From contig JAFYJN010000076.1 in the NCBI GenBank assembly GCA_017538105.1, forward strand, positions 1 through 64,000: DNA of 64,000 nucleotides, given 5' to 3'. How positions within the stretch are numbered: the first letter of the stretch is position 1; each line of letters begins with the position of its first letter. Below the pieces are notes generated by a model. It saw only the letters and a program-made list of their open reading frames with translations. It made no database searches and had not been told where the DNA came from. The position numbers were made by a program, and so were the translations under genes. Shown piece after piece: positions 54,255 to 63,502 of this stretch. The stretch comes from Prevotella sp. (GTDB taxonomy: Bacteria > Bacteroidota > Bacteroidia > Bacteroidales > Bacteroidaceae).

Positions 54255-54293
54255 AATACGAACAGTGGGACCTGAGGTCCCACTGTTCGTATT
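54255..54293. terminator. 18-bp perfect hairpin between convergent genes
   Basis: Arms 54255-54272 and 54276-54293, loop TGA. No long T-run on either side, but position between thiL and the convergent secreted-protein gene fits a bidirectional terminator. Confidence 0.75.
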
Positions 54294-54312
54294 GATATAT
54301 AATGATTTCTGA

Positions 54313-55089
54313 TTATTTCACGAGCACTTTCTGTCCGTTGACCACATATACGCCCAGCTGAAGTTTCTGCAACTGTTCGGCATTAATGCCTGAAGCCACT
54401 TTCACACCAGCAATGTTGTATACATCCACCTTGCCATTAGTAGCGGTGATGGCACTAATGGACGTTGTCGCACCAGCAGCGAGGTGATAAGTAGTAAGTA
54501 CGGTGTTGTTGCCCGAATCAAGTTTCACGAAGCATCGTGTGGCATGGAAACCACCCTTTGCCTCGTCGACAGCCACAAATTTGGCTTCGCTGTTATCAGC
54601 GGCGAGGATTCCATATAATCCCGTTCCCTTGCAGGCTTTCTGAGCTGCCGCCATCTGCAGGTACTCACTACCAGCATGGAATCCCACAACAGCTTCACCC
54701 ATTGTTACGATGGTTTCCTTGGAGATACGTTTCGTTCCGTTCTCACCCGAATAATAAAGGATATAAGGCACGTTTGCCTCTATACCCACTTCTTTGCAAT
54801 CCTGGAAAAATAGGGACACTGCCGCCCCACTCTGTTCCACTGCCACCAGTTTTTCAAGACGGCAATCATTGCCGAAGACTTCGTTAAGTTCGTTTTCAGA
54901 GAGGGCGAATGGCAGTGATATGGTATTCCATCCGTTAAATACATAACGATTGACGTTCACCTTGCATACTTGTCCATCGTATTTCTGGAGGTTAGAACCA
55001 TTAGTAGTACTCAAGTTGAGCGTCTGTTGGGCATTAGCCGCAAGTGCGAGGATGGCAAAAGCCATAATAAAGTAGAGTTTTCTCATCAT
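54313..55089 (-). CDS. Secreted protein with type IX-type C-terminal sorting segment
   Basis: 258 residues (start at 55089 or the next Met at 55086). Signal peptide about 1-21 (ending AANAQ). The body has no recognised enzyme motif; beta-rich with RYVFNGWNTISLPFALSENE, which I associate with Prevotella surface proteins. C-terminus GKVDVYNIAGVKV....LQLGVYVVNGQKVLVK is the type A T9SS sorting domain. Promoter -7 box TATCTTTG at 55126-55119. Confidence 0.75.
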   Translation of the reverse strand: MMRKLYFIMAFAILALAANAQQTLNLSTTNGSNLQKYDGQVCKVNVNRYVFNGWNTISLPFALSENELNEVFGNDCRLEKLVAVEQSGAAVSLFFQDCKEVGIEANVPYILYYSGENGTKRISKETIVTMGEAVVGFHAGSEYLQMAAAQKACKGTGLYGILAADNSEAKFVAVDEAKGGFHATRCFVKLDSGNNTVLTTYHLAAGATTSISAITATNGKVDVYNIAGVKVASGINAEQLQKLQLGVYVVNGQKVLVK

Positions 55090-55118
55090 AATATCATTTA
55101 GTTAGTTGGTTTATTTGG

Positions 55119-55126
55119 CAAAGATA
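55119..55126 (-). promoter_or_regulatory. -7 box of the secreted-protein gene
   Basis: Minus-strand TATCTTTG, 30 bases before the start. Confidence 0.65.
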
Positions 55127-55229
55127 CGAAAGAAAATGGTATGCTCCAAATTTATTATCGTTTTTTATATCATTATTTACAAACGGGAGAAGACATATCA
55201 TCCAAGGCTATTCTCACAACGACTGAATA

Positions 55230-56255
55230 TTATTGCGCAGCCTCGTTTTTGTCGCTACTTTCCCGTATTTTCAGTATCATGGGTACCACTTCGCGATAAA
55301 TGGTCTGGTCGCCGGCAATGTTCTTTAGGAGCAGTTCACACGCCTTAATACCCTGTACCCGCGCCTGATCCATAATGGCCGACAGTTTAGGCGTTACGAA
55401 GGCCGCAGTTTCTCCTTCAGTAAAACCAATGATAGCCACATCCTGTGGTATACGCAGTTTTTTGCTTTTTATGGCATCGAAAGCGCCATAGGTAATAATA
55501 TCGTTGAAAGCCAATATGGCATCAGGAGGATTACTACTCTCCAGCATTTTCATCGTATTGTTGCGCGCTATATCGAAATCGATTTTGTCACAAATGATAA
55601 TGTCTCTATCGATAGGTATGCGGTGTTCTCTGAGAGCTTCCAAATAACCATGTTTACGACGCACCACCATATCAAGATGATGTGGTCCTCCGAGGAAAGC
55701 CACCCTTCGGCTTCCCGTGGCCAGCATGTGCATAGTAGCCTCGTAAGCCGCTTCATCGCCATTTGCCACAACTTGAGAGAACAGTTCAGGCAGGCACGTA
55801 CGAGCGAAGAAGACGAGAGGAATCCCCATATCATGTATTTCCTGGAAATGGGAATAGTCGACCGTATCCTGAGCCAAGCATGCGATGATACCCTCTACAT
55901 GGAGAGATATGAAATTGTCGAGGGCCCGTTCCTCCAGGTTATGGTCTTCATGGCTATTGCTACTGAATACCGAGTATCCTTCCTGCCGTGCCCTTTCCTC
56001 AATGCCGGCGAGTACAGCCGCATAGTAATGGGTAACAAGATTTGGCAACACGACCCCGATCATTTTCGGAGCCTCTTTGCGCAGGCTTTGAGCGAAGGGA
56101 TTAGGTCTATAGTTGAGTTTTTTGGCCAGGGCCTTCACTTTTTCCCTCATTTCCTCGCCCACCTCGTGACTATTTCTGAGGGCCCGTGACACAGTAGCTA
56201 TACTTACCCCCAGTTCATCGGCCAGGTCTTTTAATGAAGTACGACGTTTTTTCAC
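55230..56255 (-). CDS. LacI-family transcriptional regulator
   Basis: 341 residues. Helix-turn-helix TSLKDLADELGVSIATVSRALRNSHEV (about 6-32) with hinge LNYRPNPFAQSLRK, then a periplasmic-binding-protein-like effector domain (MIGVVLPNLVTHYYAAVLAGIEE ... AIIGFTEGETAAFVTPKLS). Probably binds a sugar and represses carbohydrate genes; its neighbours do not reveal the regulon. A near-palindromic operator at 56320-56332 overlaps its own promoter, suggesting autorepression. Confidence 0.92.
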   Translation of the reverse strand: MKKRRTSLKDLADELGVSIATVSRALRNSHEVGEEMREKVKALAKKLNYRPNPFAQSLRKEAPKMIGVVLPNLVTHYYAAVLAGIEERARQEGYSVFSSNSHEDHNLEERALDNFISLHVEGIIACLAQDTVDYSHFQEIHDMGIPLVFFARTCLPELFSQVVANGDEAAYEATMHMLATGSRRVAFLGGPHHLDMVVRRKHGYLEALREHRIPIDRDIIICDKIDFDIARNNTMKMLESSNPPDAILAFNDIITYGAFDAIKSKKLRIPQDVAIIGFTEGETAAFVTPKLSAIMDQARVQGIKACELLLKNIAGDQTIYREVVPMILKIRESSDKNEAAQ

Positions 56256-56292
56256 GTTGCTGATAAAAAGTGTGATAATAAGTTAGATGGTG

Positions 56293-56332
56293 CAAATATA
56301 TAACATTTCTTTTTTTTTCGCAAACGTTTACG
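56293..56332 (-). promoter_or_regulatory. LacI-type operator over the regulator's own promoter
   Basis: Minus-strand -7 box TATATTTG (56300-56293). GCAAACGTTTACG at 56320-56332, centred on AAACGTTT, is a LacI/GalR-type dyad and covers the -33 position. Confidence 0.65.
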
Positions 56333-56399
56333 TACTTTTTTGAAGGAAAAAGATTCAATTACTTTTCGATTTAATATAATCTTTATAGTTTTGCAAGCG

Positions 56400-56488
56400 A
56401 AAAGGTAAGAATGAGTAATGAATAGTTGATAATAAGTTAGTTAGAACTGGATTAGTGATGTTGCGAAACACCCTAATCCATTTTTTTA
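56400..56488 (+). ncRNA. Candidate small RNA, about 90 nt
   Basis: -7 box TAGTTTTG at 56386-56393 (no clear -33), then a short transcript ending in a rho-independent terminator: TGGATTAG (56448-56455) / CTAATCCA (56473-56480) with inner TGTT/AACA pairs, followed by T7. The only start codon gives a four-codon frame. Both flanking genes lie on the minus strand, so this is not a leader. It is divergent from the LacI-type gene. Confidence 0.5.
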
Positions 56489-56532
56489 TTTTCATACAAA
56501 TACGCCCTATGATAGAGGTCAATTGGTAACCA

Positions 56533-57018
56533 TCAGAAAGGGAAAAATTGTTCTTCCTCTACGTCGCAGTGAGAGAATCCCATTTCGCGAGCCTTCTCTT
56601 CGCCCATGGCGAAATAAGTAACATCCGCTTCAGCGCATATTTCTTTTTGGTCATTTTCCACAGTTACATGTATCTCCACGAAATTACGTTTCCTATTTGC
56701 TATCCATGCCCTTATCGTCAGTTGCGGGTCTTCGGAAGAGATAGGCTTTCGGAAAGAAACATTGAGTCGTGATGTCATGCCCGCTGTTTGCAATTTTCGA
56801 GTAACCACCCATCCCGCCGTTTCGTCGATGAGCGTGCCGATGATTCCACCATGAAGAGTGCCTATCCACCCTTGGAAATGTTGTTGCGGTTGCCAGTACG
56901 ACACCACTTGTTCGCCATCTTCATAGAAATGCATGTGCAAACCTATGGGATTCTCAGGAGCACAACCGAAACAGTTGTAACCTTCTTTATTAAGCCAAGG
57001 ATTTTTGATTTTTCGCAT
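56533..57018 (-). CDS. PaaI-like hotdog thioesterase
   Basis: 161 residues. CFGCAPENPIGLHMHF near the start, then GWIGTLHGGIIGTLIDETAGWVV, the hotdog active-site loop (HGG, Asp), and TSRLNVSFRKPI. Hydrolyses an acyl-CoA; substrate unknown. Lies 79 bases after the DUF5686 gene on the same strand and may be the last gene of the inositol-lipid operon. Confidence 0.75.
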   Translation of the reverse strand: MRKIKNPWLNKEGYNCFGCAPENPIGLHMHFYEDGEQVVSYWQPQQHFQGWIGTLHGGIIGTLIDETAGWVVTRKLQTAGMTSRLNVSFRKPISSEDPQLTIRAWIANRKRNFVEIHVTVENDQKEICAEADVTYFAMGEEKAREMGFSHCDVEEEQFFPF

Positions 57019-57097
57019 GAGAGTGAATGATTAGGAAAAGGTGGAAAGCTCGGATGAATAGATATGTAGAGGAAGACTTCCGTTTATGTGAATTGAT

Positions 57098-59662
57098 TTA
57101 GAATGTAAATTCGAAACCAAATCTGACACCATGTTTTTTGACACCTGGCAGGTCGGTATAGGTAAGTCGTCGTACATAGACAACCTGGAAGAATTTGAGG
57201 ATGTTATGGAATCCTGCCACCATTTCTAGATATGGCCGTCCCTTATCCATTACTCCCACATCCTCTGGGAACTTAAAAAGTAAGGGATCATTAGCATTAT
57301 TCTCGAGGAAAGGGTTGTTTTTAGACGTGAGATAGCCCATCATTCCCCTAATACCAACGATTTCCCTCATTTTCAACTTTTTGATGAGTGGTATTCGGTT
57401 CAGGATTTTTCCGTTGATGTCCCATTTTATATCCATCATGGCAATTCTGTCGTTAAGAAATTCCATGCTCTTCATCAAGGAAAAGGTCCTCTCGTTCAAT
57501 AGGAAAGAGAGGTTTGCGGGCGGCATAATGAGCAAGGGGAACGGCACCTTGTTCCATTGCGCACCTACCTTAGCATGCACATCCATTTTTCCCCAGCTTT
57601 TGAGCCATATACGTTTGTATACTCCCGCTTCAGTATAGTTATATTTATACTGTCCTCCGAGGAAGCCATCAAAGCCCATGGTATGAGAAAGGGTGAACTC
57701 TGGAGCATCGAGGTTAACCGGTATCCTCCTGTTTTTGGAGTTGACATAAGTACAACCCGGCTGCAGGCGAAAAGCCAGTGTCATTTCCGTTGTTCTTATC
57801 TTGCTTACAATTTGTCCGTCGTTGAGATGCTCGAACACCAAATCTCCCGTTGGTTCATTGCTTTCCATCTTCACGTCGAAGGTAGTTCGGAATCCCCAGT
57901 CCGTTTCCCAGTCAAACTTCAGTTTCTGTCGTTTGTAGAAATACATCTGATTCTTACGCTGCCACCTAATTGCCGTAAACACGTTATCTTTGTCAGTGCC
58001 AAGGAATTTATCGGTAGGCGCCATCACATCGTTGGACAATTCAAGAGAGATGGTCCTGATGGGGAACTCCGTGGGTAGATATTCCTTTTTATTAAAAGAA
58101 TAAGATATGGTAGAGCTATAGTAATTTCTATGGCTTTTCATTCCATGGGCATAGTATCCTTTCCAATACCAATGAGGGTTGAGTGCCGCTGTTGTCTGTC
58201 CGCTCGCCCTCAGTCGCATGCCATCGACGAAGTTGTTTGAAACAATGGTATTGATGGGTCCTATGTCGAATTTACTTTTCGTTGTCTGTGATCCTGTTTC
58301 CACAAAGTTTTCAATAAGAGCCTTTACCCCGAAAAGCACATATTTAAACCCTTTCGTCTGTTCCATCCTATGAATAAAGGCGTCCATCGATGACTCCCCT
58401 TTAGACAGTTCTACCGATCTATATTGCTGCCAGAATTTCTCATCCCTCATTCTGGCTTCCGCATCGTATCTTGTCGTAGCCCTACCCTTGAACAGTTTTT
58501 TAGGAAGTTCATCGAAAGCATAGTCAGAAAGCCTTGTTGTTCTCATGACCAACGCTTTGGAGAGGAACTGTGTGAGTGCCATTTCCGCAATCATATCATC
58601 GACCGAGAGAACCCATTCCCCATTGGGCAGTTTCGTGTATTCCTGGTCAACACGCAGATTCTCAACAAAATTGACATCGCTTCTCGACGGTATGGTAAGG
58701 CTGCATTTTTTCACATGGAGCGAACTATCGTTGACGATGTACAATTCTCCTCTGAATCCGAAGTCCTGTTGGTTGTTGGGCGTGAACTGCAGGTGAATGC
58801 ACTTGTCTTGTCCAACGAACACCGTGTCCTCAATATAAAACCTATAGAATGCTATGGCATCTTTTCCAATGGGACTGGTGAAAGGATATTGCAAGAGTCT
58901 GACCTGATCATCGTAAATATCGACATCGGAGAAAACCTCCTTAAGCATTTCGTTAAGCACCTGTCCAGTCTGCAGCAGTTGGTTCACTCCCGTGCTCGAC
59001 TGCCCCTTGATAATGTCCTTCTCGCTTCGCGGATTCTTTCTGTAGAGATGTTGCGACACTGTTTCGTCGACGCTGATGGGCAGAATCAGTTTTCCGTTGT
59101 ACGGACACAATTCCACCTGGTCGATGATCCACTGCATTTTTTTCTTTTGAGCATTCTCCAATTCTTCCGGCGAGACATCGTTCACCGCCAGCGTTATTTT
59201 CTGATATTTGTTGTATTGGTAGAAATCGTGGTTAGCCAGGTCGGTTCTTTTCTTCGCCTCGATAACCCTCTTCATCAACTCCACTGCCGGATTGTTCTTT
59301 CGAGAGTATTTGGATTTCTTCTTTGACTTCACCACCACTTCGTCGATATGTCGGGTATCCGAAACCAGGCGGACTACCATGTTGGCAGGAGTATTGGCCT
59401 TTATCTGAATCCGTTGTGGCTTATACCCCACCGCACTAACGGTAAGCGTCCACCCATTGTGTCTTTCTATAGAGAAACGACCCAAAGAGTCACCTGCCAC
59501 GGCAATGTGTTTCCCTTTGTATGCCGCAGTAGGAGCCTTTATCGTGTCGCCTGTCACATTATCGATGACAACGCCCGTAATCTGCGCGCTGGCCGTCATA
59601 GCCACCACGCAAAGTAACAGCAATATTATCCAGTGTTTAGTCAATTTCCTCGTCAGATTCAT
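57098..59662 (-). CDS. DUF5686 outer-membrane protein with N-terminal CarboxypepD-like domain
   Basis: 854 residues from the ATG at 59662 (the frame extends to 59686). Signal peptide (about 1-27, ending ASAQ), carboxypeptidase-regulatory-like beta domain (ITGVVIDNVTGDTI ... RFSIERHNGWTLTVSAVGYK, about 27-100), then a long DUF5686 region with amphipathic strands suggesting an outer-membrane barrel; it ends in an aromatic residue (GFEFTF), as barrels do. Role unknown. Its start overlaps the end of the inositol-phosphate synthase gene by 26 bases, so it is translated with that pathway. Confidence 0.8.
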   Translation of the reverse strand: MNLTRKLTKHWIILLLLCVVAMTASAQITGVVIDNVTGDTIKAPTAAYKGKHIAVAGDSLGRFSIERHNGWTLTVSAVGYKPQRIQIKANTPANMVVRLVSDTRHIDEVVVKSKKKSKYSRKNNPAVELMKRVIEAKKRTDLANHDFYQYNKYQKITLAVNDVSPEELENAQKKKMQWIIDQVELCPYNGKLILPISVDETVSQHLYRKNPRSEKDIIKGQSSTGVNQLLQTGQVLNEMLKEVFSDVDIYDDQVRLLQYPFTSPIGKDAIAFYRFYIEDTVFVGQDKCIHLQFTPNNQQDFGFRGELYIVNDSSLHVKKCSLTIPSRSDVNFVENLRVDQEYTKLPNGEWVLSVDDMIAEMALTQFLSKALVMRTTRLSDYAFDELPKKLFKGRATTRYDAEARMRDEKFWQQYRSVELSKGESSMDAFIHRMEQTKGFKYVLFGVKALIENFVETGSQTTKSKFDIGPINTIVSNNFVDGMRLRASGQTTAALNPHWYWKGYYAHGMKSHRNYYSSTISYSFNKKEYLPTEFPIRTISLELSNDVMAPTDKFLGTDKDNVFTAIRWQRKNQMYFYKRQKLKFDWETDWGFRTTFDVKMESNEPTGDLVFEHLNDGQIVSKIRTTEMTLAFRLQPGCTYVNSKNRRIPVNLDAPEFTLSHTMGFDGFLGGQYKYNYTEAGVYKRIWLKSWGKMDVHAKVGAQWNKVPFPLLIMPPANLSFLLNERTFSLMKSMEFLNDRIAMMDIKWDINGKILNRIPLIKKLKMREIVGIRGMMGYLTSKNNPFLENNANDPLLFKFPEDVGVMDKGRPYLEMVAGFHNILKFFQVVYVRRLTYTDLPGVKKHGVRFGFEFTF

Positions 59663-60956
59663 AGCCTCCCATCTCTCGAAGAGCATTTTTCAGCATTATG
59701 TATTGTTGATACAAATTATTCACCGGTTTTTCATTCTTGGTGAAGTCGTGCATAGGACTTTTCATGAAGAAGCTCAAGAAACGTTGTATGCCAAACCTTC
59801 CCGCCCGTGCCGCCAAATCGGACAGCAGACATAAGTCAAGCAACAGCGGAGCAGCCAGGATGGAGTCGCGGCAGAGGAAATTTATCTTAATCTGCATGGG
59901 ATAACCCATCCATCCGAAGATATCGATATTGTCCCATCCCTCCTTGTTGTCGTTTCGAGGCGGGTAATAGTTGATTCTCACTTTATGATAATAATCCTTA
60001 TACAAGTCTGGTTGTTCTTCCGATTGCAGTATCGTCTCCAGTGTTGACAGTTTGCTCACCTCCTTGGTACGGAAATTATCAGGTTCATCGAGCACCAACC
60101 CGTCACGATTACCCAAGATATTAGTAGAGAACCACCCGCTCAGTCCCAAGCACCTTGTGCCGATGATGGGAGCGAATCCACTTTTCACCAATGTCTGCCC
60201 TGTCTTGAAATCTTTTCCCGCGATAGGCATCCTACATTTCTCCGCCAATTGCCACATGGCAGGGATATCAATTGTGGTGTTAGGCGCCCCCATGATAAAC
60301 GGAGCCCCTTCTACGAGAGCGGCATAAGCATAACACATCGAAGGAGCCACATGCACCGTGTCGTTTTCCTTCATGGCTTTTTCAAGAGCATCCAGCGACC
60401 CATGCACCGGCATGAACAACGGCACATATATCTCCGTGGAAGCGGCCCAAATGACCACTACCCTATTGATGCCGTTTTCTCTCTTAAACCTTCGTATATC
60501 CTCTTGTAATTGTATTACCATGTCCCACCTTGTGCTGCAATCTTTCACGTTGTCACCATTGATTCGTTTGGCGTAATTTCTATCAAATGCAGCCTTCATG
60601 GGGACGATGCCTTCCAATTCCTGTTTTACCGGTTCAATATCCTTTTCTTGAAGCACTTCAGCATACATCGCTGCCTGATACGCGTTTTGTGGGTACACGT
60701 CCCACGTAGCAAACACCAAGTCGTCGAGTTTTGTCAGCGGTACAATGTCAGCATAATGCAAATATCTTTTTTCGTCACCTTTTCCGACACGTATTTTGTC
60801 ATATTGCGTCATGGAGCCGATGGGTTTGGCCAGTCCTTTGCGAGCCATGAGCACCCCAGTCATGAAAGTGGTGGCAACGGCGCCACATCCAACAATCATC
60901 ACGCCCAGTTTTCCCTCAGCCGGTAACACGTTTGTCTGTTTCTTTTTCGAGATCAT
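59637..60956 (-). CDS. ino1: Inositol-3-phosphate synthase
   Basis: Converts glucose-6-phosphate to 1D-myo-inositol-3-phosphate with NAD. 439 residues: Rossmann start KLGVMIVGCGAVATTFMTGVLMARKG, NRVVVIWAASTEIYVP, YAALVEGAPFIMGAPNTTIDIPAM, GKDFKTGQTLVKSGFAPII, LSGWFSTNILGNRDG. The family name is clear from these motifs. Situated between the HAD phosphatase (17 bases upstream) and DUF5686 (overlapping). Supplies inositol for lipid head groups in Bacteroidetes. Confidence 0.93.
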   Translation of the reverse strand: MISKKKQTNVLPAEGKLGVMIVGCGAVATTFMTGVLMARKGLAKPIGSMTQYDKIRVGKGDEKRYLHYADIVPLTKLDDLVFATWDVYPQNAYQAAMYAEVLQEKDIEPVKQELEGIVPMKAAFDRNYAKRINGDNVKDCSTRWDMVIQLQEDIRRFKRENGINRVVVIWAASTEIYVPLFMPVHGSLDALEKAMKENDTVHVAPSMCYAYAALVEGAPFIMGAPNTTIDIPAMWQLAEKCRMPIAGKDFKTGQTLVKSGFAPIIGTRCLGLSGWFSTNILGNRDGLVLDEPDNFRTKEVSKLSTLETILQSEEQPDLYKDYYHKVRINYYPPRNDNKEGWDNIDIFGWMGYPMQIKINFLCRDSILAAPLLLDLCLLSDLAARAGRFGIQRFLSFFMKSPMHDFTKNEKPVNNLYQQYIMLKNALREMGGYESDEEID

Positions 60957-60973
60957 ATCAGATATTATTACAA

Positions 60974-61705
60974 TTACAATTTAAGCAGTTCCTTCAGACC
61001 GCTAATATGAGAGACTACATAGTCGGCACATACATCCTGTGGTGTTGTCCCGTCCCACGTTTCCCCCTTCAACCATACCGTTTTACATCCCACCTGCTTG
61101 GCAGGAATGATATCTTTATCGATACTGTCGCCGACGACCAGCACCCTACTTGGTTCCACCCCTAAAGCCTCCACCCCCATTCTGAATATTGCAGGGTCAG
61201 GTTTTCTCACTCCCACCTTCATCGACTCCACCACATGGCAGAAATACTCTTCGAGTTGAAATTCACGCAGCACCACATCCATGTTCCCATAGAAATTAGT
61301 GACGAGTGCCAAAGGAAAGTGTCGTGCCAGAACATCTAGCCCCCCCTTGCTTTCAAACGTATATTCACTCACCTTATTGTATAAGAAGTCCAACAAAGTA
61401 TCGGGTGACAACATATTAGATTGTCTGTCCTCCGAACCGACGAGTCCCTTTTGCGCTAGCCATTGCATTTGGAGATTTATTTTCGTCTGAAGAGTTCGGC
61501 GAAAAGAGAAATCCGGCATAATGATCCGTTGTCTGGCCAGCGACCGTTCAGCATACACATATGCCTCTGCGAACTGGTGCCACGTTAGCGTCACATTCAG
61601 TTTCTGGTATGCATGCCAGAAGAACCGCCCCCAATGGCACCCTCCCGTGTCAAGCGTACCTCCAAAATCAAATATTAGAGCGCTCACATCATCCCTCATT
61701 CCCAT
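60974..61705 (-). CDS. HAD-superfamily hydrolase, probable phosphatase
   Basis: 243 residues. Motif I ALIFDFGGTLDTGG (nucleophile Asp; the usual second Asp is Gly, as in many FDFGGT members), motif II LALVTNF, Lys motif VGVRKPDPAIF, motif IV VLVVGDSIDKDI. The first 17 bases overlap the CDP-alcohol transferase gene. From its place in the operon it may dephosphorylate a phosphatidylinositol-phosphate or inositol-phosphate intermediate. Confidence 0.8.
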   Translation of the reverse strand: MGMRDDVSALIFDFGGTLDTGGCHWGRFFWHAYQKLNVTLTWHQFAEAYVYAERSLARQRIIMPDFSFRRTLQTKINLQMQWLAQKGLVGSEDRQSNMLSPDTLLDFLYNKVSEYTFESKGGLDVLARHFPLALVTNFYGNMDVVLREFQLEEYFCHVVESMKVGVRKPDPAIFRMGVEALGVEPSRVLVVGDSIDKDIIPAKQVGCKTVWLKGETWDGTTPQDVCADYVVSHISGLKELLKL

Positions 61706-62681
61706 TCTCCTCCATCCATTCGTTTCGTATCTCTCTGCACAGTTTCTCGTGTGATCGATGCATATGAATGTAAATGCACATGAGCACGATGATTTCGAAG
61801 AGGAAATACACCCACGGGCAATTCGCCAGACATGTGATGTAAAGCACGATAGCCCTGGTGTTGAACGAAAGGATGTTCGTATATTTCATCAGCGGCCTGC
61901 TCCCTTCGAGAAAACGCTCACGGCATTTGTCCGGCACATTTTCCACCTCGCCGTATTTTTCCTTCATGGCAGCATGTAACCGTTGAAATTCCGGGGTTCG
62001 TTTCTCTTGTCCTTTGCAGTAGTTGGCGTAGTTAAAATAGAACACCCTTTTCAGGAAAGCACCCTTTTTCGGTAGGCTGTCGTAAATAGCCCTCTGCTGC
62101 GCATAGGTATCCAATTCGCTCCCTTTTTTCCCTTTCAGGAAAAGCAAATGAATCTGCCTATAATAATCAGCGTCGGAACTCTGCGGCGAATGGCATATCA
62201 ATCCTGCCACAGCTGCGAGGATCCATATCCACACACCCCATTTAATGTCGGTACCAGGCATTAACTGTGGCATCGTCCTCATACAAATGGCGAAATAAAC
62301 AGAGAAGAACCACACATCTCCTGCAAATCCATCCAGCACCCTTCCAACAAGTGTTTTTTGGTTAGTGAGTCTTGCCAGCTGTCCGTCGGTACTATCGCAG
62401 AAGTTAGCCGTCATGAGAAGTGCCACACCCGCCAGGTTATGCCATACATCGGTATGATAGAACATGACCGCCGCGGCGATGCCCAAAAATATGGAAAGGA
62501 TGGTAATAGCATTCGGATGTACCCCCAAGCGTTTCCATATCAGAGCGAAGAACAGCCCTATGGGACGTGTGAAATGCACATCGAGCCACTCCTCCGTATC
62601 CTTCGATTTCAGAGAAGCTCTCAGCAATTCGCCGAACGACGGCTCTTTGCCGTTATTTGCCATTTTATCCTTACACGTCAT
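61689..62681 (-). CDS. CDP-alcohol phosphotransferase
   Basis: Integral membrane enzyme of phospholipid synthesis. 330 residues (an internal ATG six codons later, at 62663, is an equally possible start). The signature is complete: CDSTDGQLARL ... GRVLDGFAGD, i.e. DxxDGxxAR....GxxxDxxxD (about residues 92-118). Several hydrophobic helices. In this operon with ino1 and a nucleotidyltransferase it probably makes a phosphatidylinositol-type lipid; a relative of the characterised Bacteroides enzymes, by inference. Confidence 0.85.
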   Translation of the reverse strand: MTCKDKMANNGKEPSFGELLRASLKSKDTEEWLDVHFTRPIGLFFALIWKRLGVHPNAITILSIFLGIAAAVMFYHTDVWHNLAGVALLMTANFCDSTDGQLARLTNQKTLVGRVLDGFAGDVWFFSVYFAICMRTMPQLMPGTDIKWGVWIWILAAVAGLICHSPQSSDADYYRQIHLLFLKGKKGSELDTYAQQRAIYDSLPKKGAFLKRVFYFNYANYCKGQEKRTPEFQRLHAAMKEKYGEVENVPDKCRERFLEGSRPLMKYTNILSFNTRAIVLYITCLANCPWVYFLFEIIVLMCIYIHMHRSHEKLCREIRNEWMEENGNEG

Positions 62682-62689
62682 GACTATTC

Positions 62690-63502
62690 CTATTTTATGT
62701 TCATCTCCAACCGTCTAGTCGCCATTTCTGCAATAGCCTCCGCCGCATCATCCTTGAAGCGCGAAAAACTTGGCCAGTCATTGAAATCAATGAAGAAGAA
62801 GTTACCATCTTCACTGACGATGCAGTCGCCCCCAAAGACATCCACCCCAAGAGCTGTGGCCAGTCTTTCCGCCATCATCTTCATCCGCCCCTCATCAAAG
62901 TTATAGTGATGCGCGCATCCATTTATCCTCTCCAATGAGAATTTCGAGTCACCGTCGTCTGTGGGATAACAGCAGCGGAAAAAAACCGTTCGGGCCACAC
63001 CATAAAATTTCACTACATCTCCTGGCACATGAGCCGACACTGTCACCTGCATCACACCCCTCTTGCGGAAACGCTCCACGCACTCATCCACCGATTCCCC
63101 GTCGGGCACAAACACAACGTCGTCTACAGTCTGCGCGGCACCATCTCCCCTCTTCACCCAGTGACCGAACGATCCGTTATCAGGAGGTAATGGTCCATGC
63201 ATCTCTCTCATAACACGCTGCCACACTGTTCTGGAGCAATTCGCCACCCCTTGCGGTCGATTAATTACCACGGCCCCTTTCCGCATCATTCTCGTCAGAA
63301 ATGACAATGTTTGCGGCAATCTTCCCATGGAGAGGAACAGCGAATAGTCATTGAAACGTCCCTCAGCTCCCATCAGTTCTTTTTCGCCGATAATCTCTCC
63401 AATGTCCATACGCCGAGCCACCTCTTCGAGAATAGCCCTGTCCTTCTCAACGCAATGCGGTGAGTAGGACTCATCACGTAGTATAGCCACTTTACGCATC
63501 AT
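62690..63502 (-). CDS. ATP-grasp-like protein in the inositol-lipid operon
   Basis: 270 residues. The C-terminal part GVDVFGGDCIVSEDGNFFFIDFNDWPSFSRF has the D...G...D.ND pattern of RimK/ITPK-like ATP-grasp enzymes (metal-binding Asp and Asn); QVTVSAHVPGDVVKFYGVAR may be the ATP-binding strand pair. Inositol-phosphate kinases of the ITPK group share this fold, so an inositol-related kinase or ligase is plausible, but not shown. Overlaps the end of the nucleotidyltransferase gene by 11 bases and is 8 bases before the CDP-alcohol transferase. Confidence 0.6.
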   Translation of the reverse strand: MMRKVAILRDESYSPHCVEKDRAILEEVARRMDIGEIIGEKELMGAEGRFNDYSLFLSMGRLPQTLSFLTRMMRKGAVVINRPQGVANCSRTVWQRVMREMHGPLPPDNGSFGHWVKRGDGAAQTVDDVVFVPDGESVDECVERFRKRGVMQVTVSAHVPGDVVKFYGVARTVFFRCCYPTDDGDSKFSLERINGCAHHYNFDEGRMKMMAERLATALGVDVFGGDCIVSEDGNFFFIDFNDWPSFSRFKDDAAEAIAEMATRRLEMNIK

